DNA of 64,000 bases from Mucilaginibacter celer (GTDB lineage: Bacteria; Bacteroidota; Bacteroidia; Sphingobacteriales; Sphingobacteriaceae): assembly GCF_003576455.2 (NCBI RefSeq), contig NZ_CP032869.1, forward strand, positions 2,604,001 to 2,668,000. Direction: 5' to 3'. Below the pieces are notes generated by a model. It was not told the DNA's origin. It was given only the letters and a program-made list of their open reading frames with translations, and did no database searches. The position numbers and the translations under genes are program-made. Below are positions 8,916 to 16,603 of this stretch, piece by piece (within the stretch, counting starts at the first letter, position 1; every line of letters begins with the position of its first letter).

Positions 8916-9995
8916 ATGTTTAATGATATCCTTATCAATTTTGGATTGAACGCTTCCGATTACCAGGTGCAGCCTTTCGGCTCGGGCCTTATTAACCATA
9001 CCTATAAGGTAAGCGGTGTTAACCATTCCTATATTTTACAGCAGATCAATAATTCGGTATTTAAAGATCCCGACGCGATAGATAATAATCTTACTTTAAT
9101 TAAAGATTATCTGGACAAAAACAGTCCGGATTATTTGTTTGTGGCACCCATAAGGGGTAAAACAGGCAAATCCATCATCCAATCTGCCGATGGTAATTTT
9201 TACCGCTTGTTCCCTTTTATTGAAGGATCGCACACGGTTAATTTTTTGCAGGCCGATAAGGAGGCTTTTAACGCCGCCCTGCAATTTGGCAGATTTACCC
9301 GCCTGCTCAATAATTTTGATATCAGTAAATTAAGCTATACCCTCCCCGATTTTCACAACCTGAAACTCCGCTTCGAACAGTTTAAACAAGCAGCTACCGA
9401 TACCGCTACCGATAAACTGGAAGAAGCCTCGGCCGAAATACGGGAAGCCTATAATAATGCCAACATTGCCCATACCTATACTCAAATAGTGCAAAACAGT
9501 GAGATCCCGCTACGCGTGATCCATCACGATACCAAAATCAATAACGTATTGTTTGATGATAAGCACAATGCCCTTTGCCTGGTTGACCTGGATACTGTAA
9601 TGCCCGGCTACTACCTGAGCGATGTAGGCGACATGATGCGCACCTACCTATCGGCAGCTAACGAAGAAGAGAAAGAGTTTGACAAGATTACCATAAGGCA
9701 GGAATTTTTTAAAGCGATATACGCCGGCTACATGGCCGAAATGGGCGGCATACTCACCGAAGCAGAAAAGCAATTGTTTATTTTTTCGGGCGAGATGATG
9801 ATCTACATGCAAGGCCTACGCTTTTTAACCGATTTTTTAAATAACGACATTTATTACGGCGCTCGATACAAAGGGCACAATCTGGTGCGTGCCAAAAACC
9901 AATTCAGGTTATTGAGTGAATATCAGAAAGCGATCCCGGATTTTTGCTTACTTATTGCCCGGGTAGACAAAGAGTTGTTGAATCCCGCGGAATAA
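8916..9995 (+). CDS. Aminoglycoside-phosphotransferase-fold sugar kinase resembling N-acetylhexosamine 1-kinase (NahK)
   Basis: The 359-residue protein has the APH-type kinase fold. The N-terminal FGSGLINHTYKV and YILQQINNSVF are followed by the catalytic loop IPLRVIHHDTKINNVLFDD (catalytic Asp about 205) and the metal-binding VDLDTVMPGYYLSDVGDMMR (Asp 224/226). From memory, Bifidobacterium NahK has the near-identical strings IPLRVTHNDTKLNN, DLDTIMPG and RFLADYLEGDIYF, so the match is detailed along the whole length. NahK phosphorylates GlcNAc or GalNAc at C1 with ATP in the cytoplasm. With a GH109-like enzyme in the same putative regulon, phosphorylation of released GalNAc or GlcNAc is a coherent role. 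Some homologues are annotated only as phosphotransferase or desulfatase-like proteins, so the substrate needs assay. Confidence 0.85.
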   Translation: MFNDILINFGLNASDYQVQPFGSGLINHTYKVSGVNHSYILQQINNSVFKDPDAIDNNLTLIKDYLDKNSPDYLFVAPIRGKTGKSIIQSADGNFYRLFPFIEGSHTVNFLQADKEAFNAALQFGRFTRLLNNFDISKLSYTLPDFHNLKLRFEQFKQAATDTATDKLEEASAEIREAYNNANIAHTYTQIVQNSEIPLRVIHHDTKINNVLFDDKHNALCLVDLDTVMPGYYLSDVGDMMRTYLSAANEEEKEFDKITIRQEFFKAIYAGYMAEMGGILTEAEKQLFIFSGEMMIYMQGLRFLTDFLNNDIYYGARYKGHNLVRAKNQFRLLSEYQKAIPDFCLLIARVDKELLNPAE

Positions 9996-10044
9996 AACCG
10001 GGCTGCAATTCGCATACGATACAATTACGGAGCTATTAATTGTT

Positions 10045-10052
10045 TATATTTG
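10045..10052 (+). promoter_or_regulatory. Possible -7 promoter element TATATTTG
   Basis: TATATTTG fits the Bacteroidota -7 consensus TAnnTTTG and lies 36 bp before the ATG at 10089. No good TTTG -33 partner is visible 19-21 bp upstream, so this is a weak call. Confidence 0.3.
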
Positions 10053-10088
10053 ACTTACCTAAACTGTAATTTACAAGCTGCAGGCGGT

Positions 10089-10697
10089 ATGGACGTAAAT
10101 ACATATAACAAAAATATCCCGTTCGAAATTCATATCACTGTTGATACGTTCGCACTTCAACAACAACAATTCTTTATTAATCTGTGTCTGGCAAATAACA
10201 GCAAGCCTTTGTTTATTCAGCTTTCGAAGGGAGATCATGTTTACCAACCAATGCTTGGTACAGTCATTATGACCAACGATATTACGGCCGCCTTATGGTT
10301 AGCGAATATGCTTTCGGATAAACTCGCAGCAAATAATTTTATGGCCAAACGGTTAAAAATAGAAATACCTGCCGAATATGCCGGTACGTTGCTACTCGAA
10401 TCCGATTTCCGAAAATACTTTGAATGGCATGCCAAGGTGAACTATGTAAATGTTGACAGATTGATGCAAATCTGCGCTGTGCACCGTGCTCACCTATCCT
10501 CAAACTCGCTTAAAAACGAAGATGATTTACGCTTTATAACATTGCGGGAGTTTGGAACGAGGCAACAATTTGAAAACCGGGTGCAGGATATTATAAATAC
10601 CCTCCTTCACGAAGGATGGAATATTATAAAACAGGAATCGGAATATTGTATTTACGATAATAATGTTTTTCTGGATAACGGCTGGTTGCCTCAATAA
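10089..10697 (+). CDS. Unknown protein with two internally repeated ferredoxin-like halves, partner of an AbiEii-type gene
   Basis: I do not recognise a named family for this 202-residue protein. It is visibly duplicated. The strand FEIHITVD (12-19) matches FEWHAKVN (111-118), and each is followed by a helix, two strands (PLFIQL and GTVIMTND; HLSSNSL and LRFITLREF), a long helix (ITAALWLANMLSDKLAANNF; RQQFENRVQDIINTLLHEGW) and a last strand (KRLKIE; NIIKQESEY). That is a beta-alpha-beta-beta-alpha-beta order twice. I start at ATG 10089 rather than the upstream TTG at 10050 because the first half then begins cleanly. It ends 9 bp before the nucleotidyltransferase gene, so they are probably co-transcribed. 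It occupies the position an antitoxin would have in an AbiE-type pair but shows no winged-helix AbiEi signature. The region looks more AT-rich than its neighbours. Confidence 0.8.
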   Translation: MDVNTYNKNIPFEIHITVDTFALQQQQFFINLCLANNSKPLFIQLSKGDHVYQPMLGTVIMTNDITAALWLANMLSDKLAANNFMAKRLKIEIPAEYAGTLLLESDFRKYFEWHAKVNYVNVDRLMQICAVHRAHLSSNSLKNEDDLRFITLREFGTRQQFENRVQDIINTLLHEGWNIIKQESEYCIYDNNVFLDNGWLPQ

Positions 10698-10706
10698 TTT
10701 AGCATA

Positions 10707-11771
10707 ATGCGAAACGCAGAGAATCAAAAACTTGAAATGATAGCCTATGAGGCTTTTCTAAGAAGAGCTTCGATAATAAACATGCCTTTTATGTTGAAGG
10801 GGAGTTACGTTACACGCCAATATTTACCCGATGGCGTTGAAAGATTTCCTGCCGATATGGATTGGGTTTATATGCTCCATCTGCAAAAAGAGAAAGAAGC
10901 CGAGCGTATTTTTAGTGATTGGGTTACCAACATAACAGAGCTTAAAATAGATGATGGCATTACTTTCAGAAGTTTTACGGAAGATAGGTTTTGGCGTTTG
11001 ATGGATTACGCGATGGCCGATGATTTCCCAACCGTTAATACAGATATAGTATGCACTGTACATGGTTTTGAAATCGGTTTAAGAGTAGACATTTCCTTTA
11101 ACCTTCCAATTGAACAGCAACCGGCAACTTTAACATATCAACCTATTGAGGGAGAAGCCTTTGTAGTTCCGTTTACCGTTCCACTTAGTTTGCAGGTTTC
11201 CTGGAAAATTCACCAAACATTGGTAAGGGAACGTTTTAAAGATCTTTTCGATCTTACATACCTTGTTAATCACCCCGCCTTTAACAGCGAGGTTCGCACG
11301 CAAACGTTAATTGCACTTGTAAATGAATGCAAAACAGATAATGTACATCACGAAAAACTAATTTCTTTTTTTAATTATGAATTTGAAAAGCTGTATCCAT
11401 TTGTTTCGATAAAGGCTGATTGGGATTTCTGGCGACACGGCATTGAAACAACAAACAAGATTAAGTTTTCCGCGTGGGATGAAATGGCGGAAAATATTAC
11501 CAATACTGATTTTATCCCTGCGCAACTCCCCGATTTTTTTCAAAATTTAAAAGGTAGTATGGAGACAGCCGGGTTAACTCCTGCTTTACTTAATCAACCG
11601 CCGATAAGTGATTATATTTCAAGATCGCAATCACTTGCAGCCATCAGCCGCGAACTAAATAAAACTAACTACGATACCCGGACCACTTCATTTTCAGCAC
11701 ATCAAAAAACAAACGCAAACAATAAATCTGCTTTAAAAAGATTAATTACCTGGCTATTTAAAAACGAGTAA
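10707..11771 (+). CDS. AbiEii/AbiGii-type nucleotidyltransferase
   Basis: The 354-residue protein shows DNA-polymerase-beta-type nucleotidyltransferase motifs of the AbiEii family. The glycine-serine motif KGS (31-33) precedes the paired acidic residues in RFPADMDW (Asp 50 and 52); a third Asp lies in GLRVDIS (128). The later AbiEii motifs appear as SWKIHQTLVRERFKDLFDL, with Lys167, Arg174 and Asp179. AbiEii proteins are toxins of type IV toxin-antitoxin/abortive-infection systems, and some modify tRNA ends. The C-terminal tail (about 290-354) is polar and weakly conserved-looking. It follows the duplicated unknown protein by 9 bp. The motifs are intact, so an active enzyme is expected. Whether this pair is a toxin system, a defence module or something else cannot be told from sequence. 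Confidence 0.82.
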   Translation: MRNAENQKLEMIAYEAFLRRASIINMPFMLKGSYVTRQYLPDGVERFPADMDWVYMLHLQKEKEAERIFSDWVTNITELKIDDGITFRSFTEDRFWRLMDYAMADDFPTVNTDIVCTVHGFEIGLRVDISFNLPIEQQPATLTYQPIEGEAFVVPFTVPLSLQVSWKIHQTLVRERFKDLFDLTYLVNHPAFNSEVRTQTLIALVNECKTDNVHHEKLISFFNYEFEKLYPFVSIKADWDFWRHGIETTNKIKFSAWDEMAENITNTDFIPAQLPDFFQNLKGSMETAGLTPALLNQPPISDYISRSQSLAAISRELNKTNYDTRTTSFSAHQKTNANNKSALKRLITWLFKNE

Positions 11772-11866
11772 TTACGTTTCGGCGTTGAGAAAATTCATCA
11801 TCGAAGATTTTTATTTGTACCTGAACTGCCAATACATGATATTCGACCTAAAACAGTAACGCCACA

Positions 11867-14800
11867 GTGATCAGGATAAAAAGCTACAGGGACGATAATT
11901 CGGATAACCACAACATCATCATCAAAGGCATTGCCATTGACGAGTTTACCGACCCCCTGATAGCCCAACATGCAGCTGTCAGTATTTATTTTGATAAGGA
12001 AAGCTACCGCCAAATTCTGCCGAAACACATTGAAGTTGACCATGGAGCTTTCACCAATCAAGCCGCCACAATAGCTTTTCCGGAAGTTATTGTTACCCGC
12101 CAACCGGAGCAACTTTCGCTTTCGTGTGCCTGCAGCGCCCCAAATGATAAGCTATGTGAGCACCAGGCCCAGGTGTTATCTGCCATTATCCAGCGCGATG
12201 AGCTGCGCGTTTTTTTCGATGAAAAACTCAGGCATCAAAAAATCAGGAAAGTAGCGAAAGATTACGGTCTTGAAAATGAAGCTAATCCCGACGAGCATTT
12301 TGAAGTAAAGTATCAGCATAAAAATATCGAAATAACACCCCGCTCGGCTGCTTTAACCATGGTAACTAAAGAGAGCCTCGATGCCCTGCAAGCGGTAATT
12401 ATTAAGGATAAGCCCGAACCGCCTGAACAACCCGGCGATGCTGAAGATAAAACCGTTTGCATCGTACTTAAACAGCATAAATACTATAAATACCTGTTTA
12501 TTGAGCTTTACAGCGCGCAAACTACAAAGGATGGTAAAATCAAAAATCCGCTAAGCCCTATTGCACCCTTGGATATGGTTTGGGATACGGAAGAAGCCGC
12601 CAAACTGAAGTTTTTTACGGGCGTAAACAAATTTCAAAACCACATCAACCAGCAACGGACAACGGCGGATATTTCGGCATTAAAAGCTATAGTTAAAAAC
12701 CCTTTAAACTATAGTTTTTACGCGCACGATAGCAATATATCTGATAATGTTACCGCAGGTTCGGTAAGCCCCGTTAAAGTAAAAGCATTACAAAGCGACA
12801 TTAACCTGAAGGTGAATACCTGGGGCGATTTTTATGAAATAAACGGCGTATTTAATATTGATGGTTTGCTTTATGATGTTAAAGATATTGAAGTAAAATT
12901 CAGCTATTTTATTGCCGTTGGCGACAGCCTGTATTTTATTGACAACCTGCAGGTGCTAAACCTTGTTGAACTGTTAAAGAAAAAACAAGGCAGCCTGCAG
13001 GTACACAAAAGCAAATACGCCGATGTAAAATCGCAACTGCTCAACAAACTGGAAAGCAAGCTGAGCATCGATTATGTGTATATAAAACCTGCAACGCCCG
13101 CACAGATAAAAGACGAAGGTTTTGACCAACCGGCGGAAAAGATCATCTACCTATCGGATTTTGGCGCACACGTGATGATCATCCCGGTAATGCGCTACGG
13201 AGAAGCCGAAATCCCCATCCGCACTAAAAAACAGATTTACGGTACCGACGAAAAGGGCAACCAGTTTATGGTAAAACGCCGCGATGATGAGGAGATAGCT
13301 TTCACCGCCCTGCTCATGAAGCAGCACCCCTATTTTGACGAACAGGTAGATAACGACCTCGAATATTTTTACCTGCACAAAAGGCATTTTTTGGATGAGG
13401 ATTGGTTTCCGGATGTATTTGCCCAATGGCGCGACCACCAGATTGAGATACTGGGCTTTAACGAACTGGAAGGCAACAAACTCAACGCCAACAAAGTAAC
13501 CATCCATATTAAAGTACTAAGCGGCATCAACTGGTTTAATACGGTTATCGATGTAAAATTTGGCAAAAAGCGGGCAAGCCTGAAACAGGTTCACCAGGCG
13601 GTTAAAAACAAGAACAAATACGTTAAGCTTGACGATGGCACCCAGGGGATTTTACCTGCGGAATGGATAGAGAAATTTACCGATTATTTTAACTCGGGCG
13701 AGATTGGTGATGATGACACCCTCCATACATCCAAAAGCAACTACAGCGCTATTCAGCAATTTTATGATGAAGAGATGCTGGATGATGAAGTGCGTAACGA
13801 GATCAACATCTACCATAAAAAGCTAAGCGATACCCATCAAATAGCCGAAGTGGCTGTACCTGGTACTTTGAATGGCATACTTAGGCCTTACCAGCAGCAG
13901 GGCCTGAATTGGCTTAACTATTTGGATGACCTTAACTTTGGCGGTTGCCTGGCCGATGATATGGGTTTGGGTAAATCCATCCAGGTTATAGCGTTTATAT
14001 TATTGCAAAGGGCAAAAGTTAAAAACAACACCAACCTTTTTGTGGTGCCTACCTCCCTCCTGTTTAACTGGCAACAGGAAATTAAAAAATTTGCGCCATC
14101 AATCACCGTGCATACTATTTACGGGGCTGAGCGGGCCAGGCATGCGGATGATCTGCACAAATACGAAGTTGTGCTAACCTCATACGGCACTTTGCTTTCG
14201 GATATTAATTTTTTGAAAAATTTCCATTTCAATTATGTTTTTTTGGATGAATCGCAGAATATTAAAAATCCCGAGTCGCAGCGTTATAAAGCCGCGCGGC
14301 TATTAAAATCGCGTAACAAGATCACCATAACGGGCACACCGATAGAGAATAATACTTTTGATTTGTACGGGCAGTTATCGTTTGCCTGTCCCGGTTTATT
14401 GGGCAGCAAACAGTATTTTAAGGATATTTATGCTGTGCCTATCGATAAGTTTAAAGGCAGCAAGCGGGCACTCGAGTTACAAAACAAGGTAAAACCCTTC
14501 ATCCTTCGCCGCACCAAACAACAGGTAGCCAAAGATTTGCCCGAAAAAACCGAAATGGTATTATACTGCGAAATGCAGCAGGAACAGCGCCATATTTACG
14601 ATTCGTACGAGAAGGAGTTCAGGGAATACATCTCGGCCACCACTAACGAGGTGCTGAAAAAAACTCCGATGAATGTATTGAAAGGTTTAGGCAAATTAAG
14701 GCAGATCTGCGATTCGCCGATGTTATTGAAGGGGGAGAAAATGCCCGGCGAAGCATCAGCCAAGATCAATACCCTGATGGAGGAAATTGAAGGCAAAATG

Positions 14801-15259
14801 CACCAGCACAAGATCCTGGTGTTCTCGCAATTTGTATCAATGCTTGACCTGATCAGGAATGAGCTGAAAGACCGCAATATTCGTTATTCTTATCTCACGG
14901 GCCAAACCCGCAAACGCGAAGCCGCGGTAAACGAGTTTCAAAATGACCCGGAAATTCGCGTTTTCCTGATCAGCCTCAAAGCCGGCGGCACAGGTTTAAA
15001 CCTAACCGAAGCCGATTATGTATACCTGGTAGATCCATGGTGGAATCCCGCCGTAGAAAACCAGGCCATTGATCGTTGCCACCGCATAGGGCAGGATAAA
15101 AATATTGTGGCCGTGAGATTGATCTGCCCCGGCACGGTAGAAGAAAAGATCATGCTCATGCAGCAAACCAAAAAAGACCTGGCCGATAACCTCATCAGGC
15201 CGGATAGTTCGGTTGTGGCTTCGTTATCGAAAGATGAGCTGTTGGATTTATTGAATTAA
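11867..15259 (+). CDS. SWIM-domain SNF2-family DEAD/DEAH-box helicase
   Basis: The 1130-residue protein starts at GTG 11867; an in-frame stop at 11849 rules out a much earlier start. An N-terminal SWIM zinc finger is visible as CACSAPNDKLCEH (about 86-98, CxC-x7-CxH). After a long uncharacterised region comes the SNF2 ATPase: LADDMGLGKS Walker A (about 694-704), FLDESQN as the DEAH box (about 790), and ITGTPIEN. Helicase motifs V and VI are GGTGLNLTEADYVYLVDPWW and QAIDRCHRIGQ (about 1040-1077). SNF2 proteins translocate on duplex DNA and remodel protein-DNA complexes. SWIM-SNF2 proteins are widespread in Bacteroidota with no settled role. It begins 95 bp after the AbiEii-type gene on the same strand; a functional link is possible but unproven. 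Confidence 0.93.
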   Translation: MIRIKSYRDDNSDNHNIIIKGIAIDEFTDPLIAQHAAVSIYFDKESYRQILPKHIEVDHGAFTNQAATIAFPEVIVTRQPEQLSLSCACSAPNDKLCEHQAQVLSAIIQRDELRVFFDEKLRHQKIRKVAKDYGLENEANPDEHFEVKYQHKNIEITPRSAALTMVTKESLDALQAVIIKDKPEPPEQPGDAEDKTVCIVLKQHKYYKYLFIELYSAQTTKDGKIKNPLSPIAPLDMVWDTEEAAKLKFFTGVNKFQNHINQQRTTADISALKAIVKNPLNYSFYAHDSNISDNVTAGSVSPVKVKALQSDINLKVNTWGDFYEINGVFNIDGLLYDVKDIEVKFSYFIAVGDSLYFIDNLQVLNLVELLKKKQGSLQVHKSKYADVKSQLLNKLESKLSIDYVYIKPATPAQIKDEGFDQPAEKIIYLSDFGAHVMIIPVMRYGEAEIPIRTKKQIYGTDEKGNQFMVKRRDDEEIAFTALLMKQHPYFDEQVDNDLEYFYLHKRHFLDEDWFPDVFAQWRDHQIEILGFNELEGNKLNANKVTIHIKVLSGINWFNTVIDVKFGKKRASLKQVHQAVKNKNKYVKLDDGTQGILPAEWIEKFTDYFNSGEIGDDDTLHTSKSNYSAIQQFYDEEMLDDEVRNEINIYHKKLSDTHQIAEVAVPGTLNGILRPYQQQGLNWLNYLDDLNFGGCLADDMGLGKSIQVIAFILLQRAKVKNNTNLFVVPTSLLFNWQQEIKKFAPSITVHTIYGAERARHADDLHKYEVVLTSYGTLLSDINFLKNFHFNYVFLDESQNIKNPESQRYKAARLLKSRNKITITGTPIENNTFDLYGQLSFACPGLLGSKQYFKDIYAVPIDKFKGSKRALELQNKVKPFILRRTKQQVAKDLPEKTEMVLYCEMQQEQRHIYDSYEKEFREYISATTNEVLKKTPMNVLKGLGKLRQICDSPMLLKGEKMPGEASAKINTLMEEIEGKMHQHKILVFSQFVSMLDLIRNELKDRNIRYSYLTGQTRKREAAVNEFQNDPEIRVFLISLKAGGTGLNLTEADYVYLVDPWWNPAVENQAIDRCHRIGQDKNIVAVRLICPGTVEEKIMLMQQTKKDLADNLIRPDSSVVASLSKDELLDLLN

Positions 15260-15432
15260 AAAAGTATCATAATTGCTGATAGTCCCGCAGGTATCAGAGA
15301 ATAAATAAAAAGCGGTGGGGTGTGCTATTCCCTACCGGGGGTTTAAGTTTACCCACAAAACAGCACTGATGAATTTGAATAACAACTTGAGTTGAACCCC
15401 TCTGGGGTTCGGGAAGCACTGTAACGTGTTTT

Positions 15433-15535
15433 CTACAAACCTTTACCCCCTCTGGGGGATTTTGAGAATTTGCCAATCTTTTTATTTTATTTATAGCCCA
15501 ATAATAAGTGCACCAGAGGTGCAAAAGGTTTGTAG
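15433..15535. repeat. Nested palindromic element with 12-bp terminal inverted repeats
   Basis: CTACAAACCTTT at 15433-15444 is repeated inverted at 15524-15535. The first arm adjoins the CCCCC-TCT-GGGGG hairpin and the second adjoins TGCACC-AGA-GGTGCA. The design, outer arms enclosing short triloop hairpins, resembles the other intergenic elements in this window. Confidence 0.65.
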
Positions 15536-15641
15536 TAATGTCCAATCACCCATATTTATTGCACCAGAGGTGCAAAACAAGAAACTTAGCAGGTCCGTTT
15601 TTTTTTGTAAACTTAAACCCCAAGGAGGGAACGAAAAAACA

Positions 15642-15890
15642 CGCAAGTTCAAGCTTCTACGCCATGGCCGTTAACTTAAGTGGAAAACCGTTAAAAAGCA
15701 TGGGGAATGTGCGATTCCTCTCTTGAGAGGGGTGGAGGGGTGTGTTATTCTGCATGCGGTTTATCGCTTGTATAACACACCCCTGCTCCCGCTCATTCCC
15801 ATCGCGCCCCCTCTCAAGAGGGGATTTTAAAACTTTTACGCTAAAATAATTCCTTAGGTTAACGGCTATGGCTTCTACGCTTGAACTCGC
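15642..15890. repeat. Composite inverted-repeat element, about 249 bp
   Basis: Arms at about 15642-15674 and 15859-15890 are inverted copies around AGTTCAAGC...CC(A)T(G/A)GCCGTTAA, with a central 10-bp block (GCTTCTACGC) present in the same orientation in both arms, as though flipped in one. Between them are a second pair GGGGTGTGTTAT (15737-15748) and ATAACACACCCC (15772-15783), and two CTCTC(T)TGAGAGG/CTCTCAAGAG palindromes. No coding potential is seen. It looks like a non-autonomous mobile or recombinogenic element. Confidence 0.6.
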
Positions 15891-15961
15891 TAAGGATTCA
15901 TTTGAATTAAAAAGGGCCATCGCACATAGCGACAGCGCAAACAGGGGTATTAAATATCAAA

Positions 15962-16585
15962 CTACACACCCTCCAAACCGTACTGTTTCAAAACATCGGC
16001 GGGCACCCCCTCCCATTTACCTGGAGTGTTTCCTTTATAACCCAGGTCTTCAATACCCATTTTACTGGTAAAAAAGCCGATAGCGGTTAGGTCGCGCATT
16101 TTATTAAAAAATGCTACGCCGGGTTGCATAACAGGCTTTGCTTTAAAAGGATAGGCTATTTCACCCAGGAGTGCCGTTTGCTGCTGCGACGTGCAGCCGA
16201 TAAAATCATTATTATACCGGTTAAGGCATTGCACATCCAGCCATTTAAGGCCGCCGCGCATGGGCAGTTGGTGCTCGGGCTCATCCTTCACAATAAAAGC
16301 TATAAACTCAGGCACTTTGGCATCAGTGGCGCTGCCGCTCCGGGAATCTTTGGGGATAATCAGATCGGCCAATACGGTAATGGTTGCCATTTCATGCGCA
16401 TCAAAAAAAGTTGTTTTGGCGATTGATTCATCGCGGGCAATTTCAAAATCCTGCCTGCCGGTTTTGGCTACTTCTACGTGGTCATCACCTGTTGCTTTAT
16501 CTGCCCCGGGTGTGCAGGCGGCTAAAATCGTTGTTGCAGATAAAGTACTTAATCCTATGGCTTTCAGGCTGTCTCTTCTATTCAT
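15962..16585 (-). CDS. Gluconate 2-dehydrogenase subunit 3-like (small/gamma subunit of FAD sugar dehydrogenase)
   Basis: The 207-residue protein begins MNRRDSLKAIGLSTLSATTILAAC, combining a Tat-like RR motif with a lipobox-like Cys at 24. The core (MATITVLADLIIPKDSRSGSATDAKVPEFIAFIV, GGLKWLDVQC, PFKAKPVMQPGVAFFNKMRDLTAIGFFTSKMGI) is characteristic of the gluconate 2-dehydrogenase subunit 3 family. In known FAD glucose dehydrogenases this small subunit carries the export signal for the large GMC subunit. It is separated by 18 bp from the upstream GMC gene, so the two should form a complex. No cytochrome c subunit gene is nearby. Confidence 0.9.
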   Translation of the reverse strand: MNRRDSLKAIGLSTLSATTILAACTPGADKATGDDHVEVAKTGRQDFEIARDESIAKTTFFDAHEMATITVLADLIIPKDSRSGSATDAKVPEFIAFIVKDEPEHQLPMRGGLKWLDVQCLNRYNNDFIGCTSQQQTALLGEIAYPFKAKPVMQPGVAFFNKMRDLTAIGFFTSKMGIEDLGYKGNTPGKWEGVPADVLKQYGLEGV

Positions 16586-16603
16586 CTGATTTAATAATTA
16601 AGA

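Larger units (their letters stand above)
15260..15961. repeat. Gene-free 700-bp region filled with inverted repeats
   Basis: I see no credible gene here; the small reading frames run through repeats. Short hairpins with TCT/AGA loops occur at 15394-15410 (GAACCCC-TCT-GGGGTTC), 15446-15458 (CCCCC-TCT-GGGGG), 15509-15523 and 15560-15574 (both TGCACC-AGA-GGTGCA). The pairs are nested within larger inverted arms, described separately. The region separates the convergent 11867 helicase gene and the 15962 dehydrogenase operon, where transcripts meet. Confidence 0.75.

Noticed and set aside
11296..11308. CGCAAACGTTAAT half-match to the LacI operator
   Set aside because: It is inside the AbiEii-type coding region and only half of the palindrome is present.
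15294..15920. Several 60-90-residue frames on both strands
   Set aside because: They are made of inverted-repeat DNA, overlap each other and have no family resemblance.
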